In this document: positions 52,779-62,393 of the stretch, piece by piece | Layout of the letters: every line of letters starts with the position of its first letter | How positions within the stretch are numbered: position 1 is the stretch's first letter | Assembly (NCBI RefSeq): GCF_000317225.1 | Contig: NZ_AJLL01000063.1 | Location: forward strand, 1-64,000 | Direction: 5' to 3' | DNA length: 64,000 nt | Source: Fischerella thermalis PCC 7521 | GTDB taxonomy: Bacteria > Cyanobacteriota > Cyanobacteriia > Cyanobacteriales > Nostocaceae | Translations under genes and position numbers: made by a program | The notes under the pieces: model-generated | Database searches by the model: none | What the model saw: only the letters and a program-made list of their open reading frames with translations | What the model was told of the DNA's origin: nothing

Positions 52779-54374
52779 ATGAATCTAGTGGATCAAACAG
52801 AAAAAACATTTGCACTGACAACACCGCTATATTACGTCAACGACTTGCCTCACATTGGTAGCGCATATACAACCATCGCAGCTGATGTCGTCGCACGTTT
52901 CCAGAGACTTTTAGGGCGTCCGGTACTACTGATAACTGGAACAGATGAGCATGGGTTGAAAATTCAGCGAACAGCCGAAAGCAAAGGTATATCCCCCCAA
53001 AAGTTCTGCGATCAAATGTCTGGTGGGTTTGTTTCTTTGTGGCAAGTGCTAAATATTAAATATGATCGCTTTATCCGGACTAGCGATCCTCGCCACGAAG
53101 CAATAGTGAAAGAATTCTTCCAGCGAGTATGGAACAAGGGTGATATCTACCAGGGACAGCAAAAAGGTTGGTATTGTGTCTCTTGCGAAGAGTTCAAAGA
53201 AGAACGAGAATTGCTAGAGGGACACCGTTGTCCAATTCATACGAACAAAGAAACAGAGTGGCGAGACGAACAAAACTATTTTTTTCGCCTATCTAAATAC
53301 CAAACCCAACTTGAAGAACTTTACCAATCTCGACCAGATTTTATTCAGCCAGAAAGCCGCCGCAATGAAATTCTCAACTTCGTCAAGCAGGGGTTACAGG
53401 ACTTTTCAATTTCACGGGTAAATGTAGACTTAGGTTTTAGAGTTCCAACCGATCCGAAGCATACTCTGTATGTTTGGTTTGATGCACTACTAGGTTATGT
53501 AACAGCATTGTTGGAACCAGATGCAGAACCAACACTAGAGAACGCTTTAGCAAAATGGTGGCCGATAAATTTGCATTTAATTGGTAAAGATATCCTACGC
53601 TTTCATGCAGTTTACTGGCCAGCCATGCTCATGTCAGCCAATTTACCTCTACCAAAACAGGTTTTCGGACACGGCTTTTTAACCAAAGATGGTCTGAAAA
53701 TGGGCAAATCTCTTGGTAATACTCTTGATCCCGTAGCTTTAACTACAAGCTATAGTGCAGATGCTGTTCGTTATTACTTCCTTAAGGAAATTGAATTTGG
53801 TAGAGATGGCGATTTTAATGAAAGTAGATTCATTGATGTTCTAAATGCAGATTTGGCAAATGACTTAGGAAATTTGCTCAATCGCACTTTAGGGATGGTG
53901 AAAAAATATTGTGCTGGCAATGTGCCACCAATTACAAGTGAAGATATACCTAATGATAGTCCATTGAAATCAATAGGTTTACGTCTAGGGGAACAGGTAA
54001 AAAATGCTTACGAAGCGTTAGCGTTCAATCAAGCTTGTGACGCAATCTTGAAACTGGTACGAGCCAGCAACAAATATATTGATGAACAAGCTCCTTGGTC
54101 TTTATACAAACAAGGACAGCAACAGGCTACAGAAAAAGTATTGTATTCCGTCTTGGAATCAGTGAGATTGGCTGCTTACCTCCTATCTCCAGTGATCCCA
54201 AACATCAGTCACAGTATTTACCAGCAACTAGGCTTTGAAATCGATTTTAATAATCAAGCACAAACTGCCATCACTGCTCCTTTTGCCATTCACGGCACAT
54301 GGGGGGTATTAAGCGACAAACAAACATTGGGCGAACCATCTCCAGTGTTTAAACGCATAGAACCACCTAAATAA
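52779..54374 (+). CDS. metG: Methionyl-tRNA synthetase
   Basis: From the ATG at 52779 the protein has 531 residues. Class I signatures: HIGSAYTT (HIGH) and LKMGKSLGN (KMSKS, with Gly for Ser). The zinc-binding insert has YCVSCEEF and HRCPIH. The anticodon-binding helical domain starts near residue 360. The C-terminal tRNA-binding OB domain of E. coli-type enzymes is absent, as in the short cyanobacterial form. It attaches methionine to initiator and elongator tRNA. Its own promoter is at 52686-52714. Confidence 0.96.
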   Translation: MNLVDQTEKTFALTTPLYYVNDLPHIGSAYTTIAADVVARFQRLLGRPVLLITGTDEHGLKIQRTAESKGISPQKFCDQMSGGFVSLWQVLNIKYDRFIRTSDPRHEAIVKEFFQRVWNKGDIYQGQQKGWYCVSCEEFKEERELLEGHRCPIHTNKETEWRDEQNYFFRLSKYQTQLEELYQSRPDFIQPESRRNEILNFVKQGLQDFSISRVNVDLGFRVPTDPKHTLYVWFDALLGYVTALLEPDAEPTLENALAKWWPINLHLIGKDILRFHAVYWPAMLMSANLPLPKQVFGHGFLTKDGLKMGKSLGNTLDPVALTTSYSADAVRYYFLKEIEFGRDGDFNESRFIDVLNADLANDLGNLLNRTLGMVKKYCAGNVPPITSEDIPNDSPLKSIGLRLGEQVKNAYEALAFNQACDAILKLVRASNKYIDEQAPWSLYKQGQQQATEKVLYSVLESVRLAAYLLSPVIPNISHSIYQQLGFEIDFNNQAQTAITAPFAIHGTWGVLSDKQTLGEPSPVFKRIEPPK

Positions 54375-54517
54375 CATTAGTTAGTTCTTTCAATTTCTGA
54401 TTTTGTTTACTTGCTCGGGGCTAATTCGATTGGCCCTGAAAGCTTATCATAAGTTCTTCAAACTCTTTGTAAATCTCAAAAATCAAGTATCAATTATTTT
54501 TTGATAAAAAATGAGGT

Positions 54518-55156
54518 ATGACAACAATGTTGAATAATCTGGAAAACGACTCGATCTTCACGCCAGAGCAAGTTTTGGAAAATCGAGGTCGTGTTGCCAT
54601 ATTTATTGATGGCTCAAATTTATTTTATGCAGCACTACAATTGGGTATTGAAATTGATTACACCAAGTTATTATGTAGACTCACTGGTGGTTCTCGACTT
54701 CTGCGTGCTTTTTTTTATACTGGAGTAGATAGAACCAACGAGAAGCAACAAGGCTTTTTACTATGGATGCGGCGTAATGGTTATCGGGTCATAGCCAAGG
54801 ATTTAGTGCAGCTACCAGATGGTTCTAAAAAAGCTAATCTAGATGTAGAAATTGCGGTAGATATGATGGCTTTAGTAGATTCCTATGATACAGCAGTTTT
54901 AGTCAGTGGAGATGGGGATCTAGCATACGCAGTCAATTCCGTTAGTTACCGTGGTGTACGGGTAGAAGTAGTCAGTTTGCGTTCAATGACCAGCGATAGT
55001 TTAATCAACGTGAGCGATCGCTACATTGATCTAGAAGCCATCAAAGAAGATATCCAAAAAACTCCACGTCAAAGTTATCCCTATCGACCCTTGACTGGTA
55101 TGGATTTTTTAGACCAACCCAGAGAGACTGAGGGACAATTGGAAATTCAAGAATGA
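54518..55156 (+). CDS. LabA-like NYN-domain protein
   Basis: A 212-residue protein with the NYN (PIN-like) nuclease fold: RVAIFIDGSNLFYA (first Asp), KKANLDVEIAVDMMALVDSYDTA (acidic residues) and VLVSGDGDLAYAV (Asp pair), VSYRGVRVEVVS. It is similar in pattern to cyanobacterial LabA/DUF88 proteins, one of which affects circadian gene expression. RNase activity is plausible but unproven. It overlaps the LptC-like gene by four bases (ATGA), implying coupling. Confidence 0.88.
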   Translation: MTTMLNNLENDSIFTPEQVLENRGRVAIFIDGSNLFYAALQLGIEIDYTKLLCRLTGGSRLLRAFFYTGVDRTNEKQQGFLLWMRRNGYRVIAKDLVQLPDGSKKANLDVEIAVDMMALVDSYDTAVLVSGDGDLAYAVNSVSYRGVRVEVVSLRSMTSDSLINVSDRYIDLEAIKEDIQKTPRQSYPYRPLTGMDFLDQPRETEGQLEIQE

Positions 55157-56406
55157 AGCAGCAACATAAAGGACAAAGGGGACATAGGGGACACGGGGGA
55201 CATGAGAGCAATCCTTCCTCCTTGTCTTTTCCCTCTCCCTTGTCTTCTCTTCTGCGCGTCCATCCTAGCATCTTATTTTTAACTTTCTCGCTTGTCATTG
55301 GACTAGCTGCTTGTGGCGGTCAACATCGCACATCGAATCAATCACCTGCTGAGAACAAATCTCCTCAAGATGCAGATAGCAAATTAACTTTCTTTGACGT
55401 CACTCTAGAACAAGCAGACGAAGTTGGACGACCAATTTGGAAAGTTATTGCTAAACAAGCCAAATATACTAAAGAAAAAGAAATTGGTCAGGTTGAAAAT
55501 CCATATGGTGAGCTATACCAAGATGGCAAAATTGTCTACCAAGTACAAGCAGAAAAAGCAGATATTGAACAGAATGGTAAGCAATTATTTTTAAAAGGAA
55601 AAATAGTAGCCACCGATCCTAGCAATGGAATCGTGTTACACGGTAATGAATTGGAATGGCGTCCTCAAGAAGACTTATTAATAGTCCGCAACCAAATTAA
55701 TGGCACTCATAAACAACTACAAGCAGTAGCAAAAGAAGCACGAGTCAAAACCCGAACTCAACGCATAGATTTTTCTGGGGGAGTAGTTGCCAACTCTCAA
55801 GATCCACCATTGCAAATGCGGACAGAACACTTAATTTGGCAAATCAAAGATGAAAAACTCATCGCTGATCATCCAGTACAAATCGACCGTTATAAAAATA
55901 AGCAAATTACTGATCGTGGTAAAGGAGATGCAGCCGAAGTTAACCTCAAAACTAAAATTGCGACTGTCACAAAGAATGCTCAAATAGAGTTGCTGGAACC
56001 ACCAATGCAAATCGCCAGCAACTCCATGACCTGGAACTTGAATACAGAAATTGTTACGACAAATGCTCCTGTAAAGATATTTCATCGGGCTGAAAATGTC
56101 ACAGTTACTGCTAATCAAGGTGAATTTAAAATTCCTCAAAAAACAGTTTATTTAACAGGTAACGTCAACGGTGTAGGACAAAAACGCCAGTCCCTCAAAT
56201 CTAATACAGCAACTTGGTATCTTGACAATAAATTAATAGAAGCCCAAGGTAATGTGGTTTATAAACAAATTGACCCACCGATGACATTTAGTGGTGAAAA
56301 AGCCGTCGGTAATATTCAAACAGAAAACATAGTTGTTAGTGGCGGTAATTCTCAGGGTCGGGTAGTGACAGAGATTGTTCCGCAGGAAAAAATCAAGAGT
56401 CAATAG
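55153..56406 (+). CDS. LptC-related lipoprotein, extended (LPS export-type)
   Basis: A 417-residue protein. After a membrane segment it has a lipobox FSLVIGLAACGG (Cys near residue 54), then beta-rich LptC domain repeats: FFDVTLEQADEVGRPIWKVI, YGELYQDGKIVYQVQAEKA, and further LptA/LptC-like strands to the end. Cyanobacterial LptC homologues are longer than the E. coli protein and pass lipopolysaccharide across the periplasm. The first 30 residues (QRGHRGHGGH and Ser/Pro) are translated from a GGGGACA repeat; no better start is visible. Confidence 0.85.
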   Translation: MKQQHKGQRGHRGHGGHESNPSSLSFPSPLSSLLRVHPSILFLTFSLVIGLAACGGQHRTSNQSPAENKSPQDADSKLTFFDVTLEQADEVGRPIWKVIAKQAKYTKEKEIGQVENPYGELYQDGKIVYQVQAEKADIEQNGKQLFLKGKIVATDPSNGIVLHGNELEWRPQEDLLIVRNQINGTHKQLQAVAKEARVKTRTQRIDFSGGVVANSQDPPLQMRTEHLIWQIKDEKLIADHPVQIDRYKNKQITDRGKGDAAEVNLKTKIATVTKNAQIELLEPPMQIASNSMTWNLNTEIVTTNAPVKIFHRAENVTVTANQGEFKIPQKTVYLTGNVNGVGQKRQSLKSNTATWYLDNKLIEAQGNVVYKQIDPPMTFSGEKAVGNIQTENIVVSGGNSQGRVVTEIVPQEKIKSQ

Positions 56407-56480
56407 TTAATAGTTAAACAAAAAGTTTAGTGCGGTAGTTCTTTGGTGATGTAATCCTAAAAAATAAGTTTTCTTCGTGC

Positions 56481-56542
56481 CTTGGTGTCTTTGTGGTGAA
56501 AAAAGAAATTTTATTTAACCACCAAGACACTAAGACACCAAG
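56481..56542. terminator. Inverted repeat between convergent genes
   Basis: CTTGGTGTCTTTGTGGT pairs with ACCACCAAGACACTAAGACA and CCAAG, around an AT loop. It belongs to the 'accaccaagacaccaag' repeat class and probably ends both the LptC-like and DacB-like transcripts. Confidence 0.55.
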
Positions 56543-56656
56543 TTGAATCAGGAAAAACCAGCTAGTATTTAGAGGCTGTTGGTAAGATGCATAGACGAGC
56601 TGTTGATACAGCATAAACCCGCAACTGAAGAAACTACCGACAATCTAAATAATTAA

Positions 56657-57979
56657 CTAACTTCTCAATAAAACCTCATTACGATTGGCTGCGCCTAGTT
56701 GCGGTACATAATTAATACCAGAGTGAGGAGTGAGGACACTAGGAACGCCTTGAGCGATTTGCAGCTGCTTGAGCAGACGTTGCAGAAATTTATCCTGTTC
56801 AGCACGGAATGTAGGTACATAGGGGCCACGGTTAATGATCGCGAACCAAACCAAACCGCGATCGTGTGTAGGCATAACTCCTGCTAAAGCACTCACTTCA
56901 TTGAGAGTACCAGTTTTAATCACAGTACCAGCAGGGATGTGTCGAGCGTGCAATGTCCCCCGGTTATCAAAGCCAGAGGTGGGGAACAAGTCTGCTAAAT
57001 TTAAGCCGTGTGCCAGTGCTTCCTGTTGCAGAGCCATTAACATTGCACAAGCAGCTCGAGGAGAAATCCGATTTTCAACTCCCAGTCCAGAGCCATTGAT
57101 GAGCTGAATTTCGGATGCAGGAACCCTTGCTAGTTGGGCAGCTGTTGACTGCACAACAAGATGACCTCCCACCAAATCTGCTAGCATCTGAGCCATATCA
57201 TTGTTGCTGAAAACGTTCATCTCCTTAATGATTTGGTGCAAAGGTAAGGAACGATGACGCACCAGCAGAGTTTGTTGTGGATTTAGTTGTGCTTCCACCT
57301 TCACAGTACCAGCGATCGCAACTTGAGGTTTAGGTGTGCCTTTGGGCATTCGTGCGTGTTGAAAAGCAATTCCTCGAGTCCAGGTAGTGTGGTCAAAGGC
57401 TTGCTTGAGTAACTGACCTGCTAACAGTGGATCTCGTTGAAAATTCATAGCGAAATAACCAGTAATTACTAAATTACCTTGGACTCGCTTGATCCCCATC
57501 TTGTTGAGGGTATTACCAACAGCGATCGCTTCTTCCCAAACAAATAAAGGATCACCACTACCAATAATGACTAAGTCACCTTTTAACACGCCGTTTTGTA
57601 TTGGCCCAGTGGCGCTGACTAAAGTCTCAAATTGATGGTTTGGCCCCCAAGTTTTGAAAGCAACTAGAGAGGTCGCTATTTTAGTTAATGAGGCCGCAGG
57701 CAAAGGAATTGTACCTTGGTGATTTGCCATTAGTATTGGCCCTGATTGTATCCAAATCCCTTGACTTTGGACTGTGTTGGCTGCGACTAATCTCGATGTT
57801 GCTAGCCCTTGGAGATACTGTTGCACTGTAGTGACTCCAGCTGGATTTGGATCAGGAGCAACAATTAAGCTGGGGTTACTTTGCCAAGCTAAAACATCCA
57901 TCGGTTCCAAAGGCTTGATTTGTACTCCAGCCATTTCCAGCCACATTGAAACTAAACCTGAACCAATTAATTCCAGCAT
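56657..57979 (-). CDS. dacB: D-alanyl-D-alanine carboxypeptidase/endopeptidase, S13 (PBP4/DacB-type)
   Basis: A 440-residue protein with the three penicillin-binding motifs in S13 order: ASLTKIA (SxxK, Ser near residue 96), FSNNDMAQ (SxN) and VIKTGTLN (KTG). S13 enzymes trim or cut peptidoglycan cross-links in the periplasm. The N-terminus has only a weak signal sequence (MLELIGSGLVSMWLEMAGVQ). The large domain inserted after SxxK in E. coli PBP4 appears shorter here. Confidence 0.9.
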   Translation of the reverse strand: MLELIGSGLVSMWLEMAGVQIKPLEPMDVLAWQSNPSLIVAPDPNPAGVTTVQQYLQGLATSRLVAANTVQSQGIWIQSGPILMANHQGTIPLPAASLTKIATSLVAFKTWGPNHQFETLVSATGPIQNGVLKGDLVIIGSGDPLFVWEEAIAVGNTLNKMGIKRVQGNLVITGYFAMNFQRDPLLAGQLLKQAFDHTTWTRGIAFQHARMPKGTPKPQVAIAGTVKVEAQLNPQQTLLVRHRSLPLHQIIKEMNVFSNNDMAQMLADLVGGHLVVQSTAAQLARVPASEIQLINGSGLGVENRISPRAACAMLMALQQEALAHGLNLADLFPTSGFDNRGTLHARHIPAGTVIKTGTLNEVSALAGVMPTHDRGLVWFAIINRGPYVPTFRAEQDKFLQRLLKQLQIAQGVPSVLTPHSGINYVPQLGAANRNEVLLRS

Positions 57980-58421
57980 TCTTCACTCCTCATATTTATG
58001 CAAATATGCTACTGCAAGCAAAAAGGCTATAAAGGATGTATTTTAGGCTTTTTAGTTCTTTTTGACTGCGTAGTTTTTTGCCAAGCTGCACTCATTATTA
58101 TTTTTGTAAGATTTTATCTCACCAACAATCAACCACTAACAACCAACAAACAACAACAAACCACTGTACGTTGTCTATTCAGTGGGTGTGGGGAGTAATT
58201 CATGCTATGTTGGGCTTGTTAGTTGCTTTGTTGAAAGCAGAAAAGACAAAAAAGAAGGATAAAGTAAATACAAACCATCGGGTTTATCCGTAGTTTGATT
58301 ATCTAATTTATACTTTTTCCCTTCAGTCTGGAATTGACGGATGCGAATTGGCAGCCAGCAATCTACTACTTTCAGCAGAGGCATCTGGTAAAATTTGTAA
58401 GGTTTCTAGAAGCTCTGAGCA
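57980..58421. other. Spacer upstream of plsX, with a repeat
   Basis: Includes CACCAACAATCAACCACTAA and CCAACAAACAACAACAAACC repeats (58119-58163). Short frames on both strands have no support. A weak leader precedes plsX. Confidence 0.45.
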
Positions 58422-59465
58422 ATGGGATCGACTTGCGTACGAATCGCAATTGACGCAATGGGAGGGGATCACGCACCCGGTGAAATCGTCGCTGGCGCAC
58501 TGCGAGCTAGGGATGAGTTGGGCGTGGAAGTCTTGTTGGTGGGTGATCCCCAACAAATTGAAGCAGTGCTGCCACCAAAAACTAATTTGGGGCAGGTGCA
58601 GATCGTTCCGGCTGAGGACGCGATCGCGATGGATGAGGAGCCTTTAAGCGCTATCAGACGCAAACCCAAGGCTTCGATCAACGTGGCGATGGATTTAGTC
58701 AAGCAGGGGCAGGCAGATGCTGTGATTTCTGCCGGTCACTCAGGCGCAGCAATGGCAGCAGCATTGCTCCGCTTGGGACGACTGCCGGGAATTGATCGTC
58801 CAGCAATTGGTGCGGTGTTTCCCACAATGATAGCCAGCAAACAAGTACTGATACTTGATGTCGGCGCCAATGTAGACTGTCGTCCAAAATTTTTAGAGCA
58901 GTTTGCTGTTATGGGGTCGGTTTATAGTCAGTATGTCTTGGGTGTTCCGGAACCGAAAGTCGGTTTATTGAACATTGGTGAGGAAGACTGCAAAGGCAAT
59001 GATGCAGCTGTGCGCGCCCATCAACTACTGCGGGAAAATTCTCAGATAGCCTTTGTCGGCAATGCTGAAGGACGCGATGTCCTCTCCGGTCAATTTGATG
59101 TGATTGTCTGTGACGGGTTCGTAGGCAATGTCTTGCTGAAATTTGCCGAAGCGGTCGGAGAAGTGATGCTGCAAATCGTCAGGGAAGAATTACCCCAGGG
59201 ATTGCATGGTCAACTCGGTACAGCAATTTTAAAACCGAATTTAAAGCGGATTAAACAGCGAATAGACCATGCAGAACACGGAGGTGCTTTGCTCTTGGGT
59301 GTTGACGGCATTTGTATTATTGGTCATGGTAGTTCTCAAGCACCTTCAATTTATAATGCCATTCGATTAGCAAAAGAAGCAGTGGATAACCAGGTGCTGC
59401 AAAGAATTCAATCTAAATATCAAAGTAAATCCTCCGGGCAACTATTGCCCGAAAACAGTCAATAG
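58422..59465 (+). CDS. plsX: Phosphate acyltransferase PlsX
   Basis: A complete 347-residue PlsX: IAIDAMGGDHAPGEIV at the start, VISAGHSGAAMAAALL, GANVDCRPKFLEQFA, NIGEEDCKGNDA, and VCDGFVGNVLLKFAEA. It converts acyl-ACP to acyl phosphate, the acyl donor for glycerol-3-phosphate in phospholipid synthesis. It leads the cluster plsX-fabH-fabD. The C-terminal tail (residues 325-347) is Ser/Gln rich. Confidence 0.96.
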   Translation: MGSTCVRIAIDAMGGDHAPGEIVAGALRARDELGVEVLLVGDPQQIEAVLPPKTNLGQVQIVPAEDAIAMDEEPLSAIRRKPKASINVAMDLVKQGQADAVISAGHSGAAMAAALLRLGRLPGIDRPAIGAVFPTMIASKQVLILDVGANVDCRPKFLEQFAVMGSVYSQYVLGVPEPKVGLLNIGEEDCKGNDAAVRAHQLLRENSQIAFVGNAEGRDVLSGQFDVIVCDGFVGNVLLKFAEAVGEVMLQIVREELPQGLHGQLGTAILKPNLKRIKQRIDHAEHGGALLLGVDGICIIGHGSSQAPSIYNAIRLAKEAVDNQVLQRIQSKYQSKSSGQLLPENSQ

Positions 59466-59473
59466 TCATGTTT

Positions 59474-59550
59474 GTTCTTTGTTAGTTGATGCTAGTTGGT
59501 TGGAATAAACAACAAACAACCAACCACACCCAACTAACAACAAAACAAAT
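59474..59550. repeat. TTAGTTGATGCTAGTTGG/CAACCAACC repeat hairpin
   Basis: TTGTTAGTTGATGCTAGTTG and GTTGG are followed by AACAAACAACCAACCACACC and CAACTAACAACAA, giving an imperfect hairpin between plsX and fabH. Confidence 0.6.
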
Positions 59551-59583
59551 GACAAAATCGCCAATAGCTTGGGAGAACCCGGA

Positions 59584-60576
59584 GTGCAAACATTAGGAAT
59601 CGCAATTACAGGAAGTGGCTCAGCAGTACCAGCTACTTTTCTGGATAACCAAGGGCTGATGGAACTGGTTGAAACATCAGACGAATGGATTACCACAAGA
59701 ACAGGAATTCGTCAACGGCGTTTGGCAAATGTAGGTGAATCTCTAACAGATCTTGCCACTGCCGCTGGTGAGGCGGCGATCGCGATGGCTGGCATTACAC
59801 CGCAACAGTTAGACCTGATTTTACTGGCAACCTCTACGCCTGATGACTTATTTGGCAGCGCCTGTCAAATTCAAGCCAAACTAGGAGCAACAAGAGCTGT
59901 AGCATTTGATATGACAGCAGCCTGTTCAGGTTTTGTATTTGGATTAGTAACAGCAGCCCAATTTATTAGAACTGGTGTATATCAAAATGTTTTACTGATT
60001 GGAGCAGACATTCTCTCTCGTTGGGTAGACTGGCAAGACCGACGCACCTGTGTACTATTTGGCGATGCTGCTGGGGCGGTAGTATTGCAGGCAAATGATA
60101 GCGATCGCTTACTGGGATTTGAACTCAGAAGTGACGGCACTCAAAACGATTGCCTAAACCTTCCCTACACACCTGACGCCACAGAATTACTCCCGGGTGT
60201 TGTGGTTGGTAGAGGCAATTTCCAGCCGATCACCATGAATGGTAAAGAAGTTTACCGCTTCGCCGTCCAACAAGTGCCAGAAGTTATTGATAAAGCTTTG
60301 TTTCGCGCCAACCTCAGTGTAGAGGAAATAGACTGGCTCCTATTGCATCAAGCTAATCAGCGCATTCTAGATGCTGTTGCCCAGCGCTTGAACATCCCGG
60401 AACAAAAAGTGATTAGTAATTTGGCTTACTATGGCAATACTTCTGCCGCCTCTATCCCCCTGGCTTTGGATGAAGCAATACGACAGAACAAAATTAAGCC
60501 TAATGACATTATTGCCGCCTCAGGTTTTGGTGCTGGCTTAACATGGGGGGCTGCAATTTTTCAATGGGGAAGATAG
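59584..60576 (+). CDS. fabH: 3-oxoacyl-ACP synthase III (KASIII)
   Basis: With a GTG start at 59584, eight bases after GGAG, the protein has 330 residues, the normal length. The catalytic triad is visible: Cys in DMTAACSGFVFG, His in LLLHQANQRI and Asn in YYGNTSAASIP. It condenses acetyl-CoA with malonyl-ACP to start fatty acid synthesis. The TTG at 59569 would add five residues. It lies between plsX and fabD, all on the same strand. Confidence 0.95.
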   Translation: MQTLGIAITGSGSAVPATFLDNQGLMELVETSDEWITTRTGIRQRRLANVGESLTDLATAAGEAAIAMAGITPQQLDLILLATSTPDDLFGSACQIQAKLGATRAVAFDMTAACSGFVFGLVTAAQFIRTGVYQNVLLIGADILSRWVDWQDRRTCVLFGDAAGAVVLQANDSDRLLGFELRSDGTQNDCLNLPYTPDATELLPGVVVGRGNFQPITMNGKEVYRFAVQQVPEVIDKALFRANLSVEEIDWLLLHQANQRILDAVAQRLNIPEQKVISNLAYYGNTSAASIPLALDEAIRQNKIKPNDIIAASGFGAGLTWGAAIFQWGR

Positions 60577-60577
60577 A

Positions 60578-60660
60578 TAGTAGTTGTTTTTTGTTTGTTA
60601 GTTGTTGTTTGTTGCATTTTCCAGACAACCAGCAACTACCAAATACCAACAAAATTTATT
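60578..60660. repeat. TTGTTTGTTAG/CAACTACCAA repeat hairpin
   Basis: TTTTTTGTTTGTTAGTTGTT and GTTTGTTG are followed by CAACCAGCAACTACCAAATA and CCAAC between fabH and fabD. Confidence 0.55.
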
Positions 60661-60686
60661 AACACTTGACTGTTGACACTTGACTA

Positions 60687-61565
60687 ATGACCAAAACTGC
60701 ATGGGTGTTTCCCGGACAAGGTTCCCAATCATTGGGAATGGGAATGGATTTAATCAATATACCTTTAGCAAAAGATAAATTTGCTCAAGCCGAAGAAATC
60801 TTAGGCTGGTCGGTGATTGAAATTTGTCAAAATGATGCCGACAAGCTATCGCATACTATCTACACTCAGCCTTGTTTATATGTAGTAGAAAGCATTCTGG
60901 CTGATCTCCTACAGGAAAAACAACAACCAGATTTAGTTGCTGGCCACAGTTTGGGAGAATACATTGCTCTGTATGTTGCTGGCGTGTTTGAATGGTCTGC
61001 GGGGTTACGCTTGGTAAAACGCCGTGCCGAACTGATGGACAGTGCTGTTGGTGGAATGATGGTGGCTTTGATGAATTTTGACCGCGAACAACTAGAAAAA
61101 GTGATTGCCGAAACCCCTGATGTAGTTGTGGCAAATGATAATAGCCCTGCTCAAGTTGTCATTTCTGGCACACCCACAGCCGTACAAGCAGTCATATCTC
61201 AAGTTAAAGCAAAACGTGCAGTTCCTTTAAAAGTATCTGGTGCGTTTCATTCACCTTTAATGGCAGAAGCTTCAACACAGTTTCAAGAAATATTAGCCTC
61301 AGTAGAATTTCATAAAGCAAAAGTGCCTGTTTTATCTAATATTGAACCAACTCCAGCCACAGAAGCAGAAATTTTAAAGCAACGCCTCATCCAACAAATG
61401 ACAGGGGGAGTACGCTGGCGAGAAATTGCACTGGCGCTACCAGAAAATGGGATTGAGCGAGTGGTGGAAATTGGCCCTGGTAACGTATTAACTGGTTTGA
61501 TTAAACGTACTTGCTCGGATTTAATTTTAGAGAATATGCGTAATCTTGCAGAACTATCTACTTAA
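60687..61565 (+). CDS. fabD: Malonyl-CoA:ACP transacylase
   Basis: A complete 292-residue FabD: FPGQGSQSLGMG at the start, AGHSLGEYIALY (catalytic Ser near residue 92), RAELMDSAVGGMMVA (Arg), SGAFHSPLM (His near 200) and EIGPGNVLTGLIKRT. It loads malonyl groups onto ACP for fatty acid elongation. It is the third gene of the plsX-fabH-fabD cluster; plsC follows after a gene remnant. Confidence 0.95.
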   Translation: MTKTAWVFPGQGSQSLGMGMDLINIPLAKDKFAQAEEILGWSVIEICQNDADKLSHTIYTQPCLYVVESILADLLQEKQQPDLVAGHSLGEYIALYVAGVFEWSAGLRLVKRRAELMDSAVGGMMVALMNFDREQLEKVIAETPDVVVANDNSPAQVVISGTPTAVQAVISQVKAKRAVPLKVSGAFHSPLMAEASTQFQEILASVEFHKAKVPVLSNIEPTPATEAEILKQRLIQQMTGGVRWREIALALPENGIERVVEIGPGNVLTGLIKRTCSDLILENMRNLAELST

Positions 61566-61616
61566 CCCTTTCTTAACTTTCACTATCTATAGTGGAAGCA
61601 CGTAATTCGTGCTTTT

Positions 61617-62122
61617 ATGAGTCTGTGCGTAAATCCCGGATGTCGTAATCCTCACAATTTAGATAGGGCAGAAATTTGCTCTAGTTGTGGTTCTCAACTA
61701 TTGTTGAGGATGCGCTATCGCCCAATTCGTATCTTAGGTAAAGGTACATTTGGGCAAACTCTTTTGGCTATAGATGAAGATATTCCTTCTAGACCTTACT
61801 GTGCAGTCAAGCAGTTTCATTTTTCTTCACCAAATCCAGAACATCTGGATTTGGTACAGGAGCTAATTTTATTACTTTGAACAAAGATGAAACCACAGGT
61901 TCACTTCCAGAACTGAATAACGATGGTATTGGCTACGCAACATATGAACATACAAACTTAGAAAGTACAGCGCGTATTGTGACGGTTAATAATACAAACC
62001 CAGGTGCATCACAATATCCTTACCAACGTCGGCTATTTTACGTCTATAAAAATCCTCCTAACGATGCAGTTCAAGCATTTTTGGGTTACGCAACTTCGCC
62101 ACAGATAAAACAAGGCTTATAG
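61617..62122 (+). pseudogene. Remnant of a 4-Cys Ser/Thr kinase fused to a periplasmic-binding-type domain
   Basis: The 5' piece (61617-61880) encodes the cyanobacterial four-Cys prefix CVNPGCRNPHNLDRAEICSS and the kinase start RYRPIRILGKGTFGQTLLAI ... AVKQFHF. The 3' piece, open in a different frame from about 61858 to 62122, encodes DGIGYATYEH and YPYQRRLFYVYKNPP, then AVQAFLGYATSPQIKQGL, the C-terminal end of a PstS-like binding domain. Kinases with this layout exist in cyanobacteria, so the two ends look like one gene that lost its middle (most of the kinase and the linker). It sits between fabD and plsC. Confidence 0.72.
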
Positions 62123-62393
62123 TTACTAATTTAGTGGAGACGTAGCATTGCCACGTATCTACACACCCGTAAATTGTAAATTCATATTTTGATTCAGCAA
62201 CGCTGTTGATTGTTGATCAAGGTCTTCGCTTAGTTCTTGCACTAAAAATTTTCCCATGAGCATAAGGTAATTGCAGTTGTCGCAGCCTCAGGCTTGAGTC
62301 GAGAAATTAGTAATTTATCCAGTAACTAAGTTTAACGATCAAAAGTAGTGGCGATCGCTTATCCTTAATTTTGTCTGATTTCAATTATCTTCT

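Noticed and set aside
57998-58293. Short plus-strand frames before plsX
   Set aside because: They cross the CAACAAAC repeat and show no conserved pattern or ribosome binding site.
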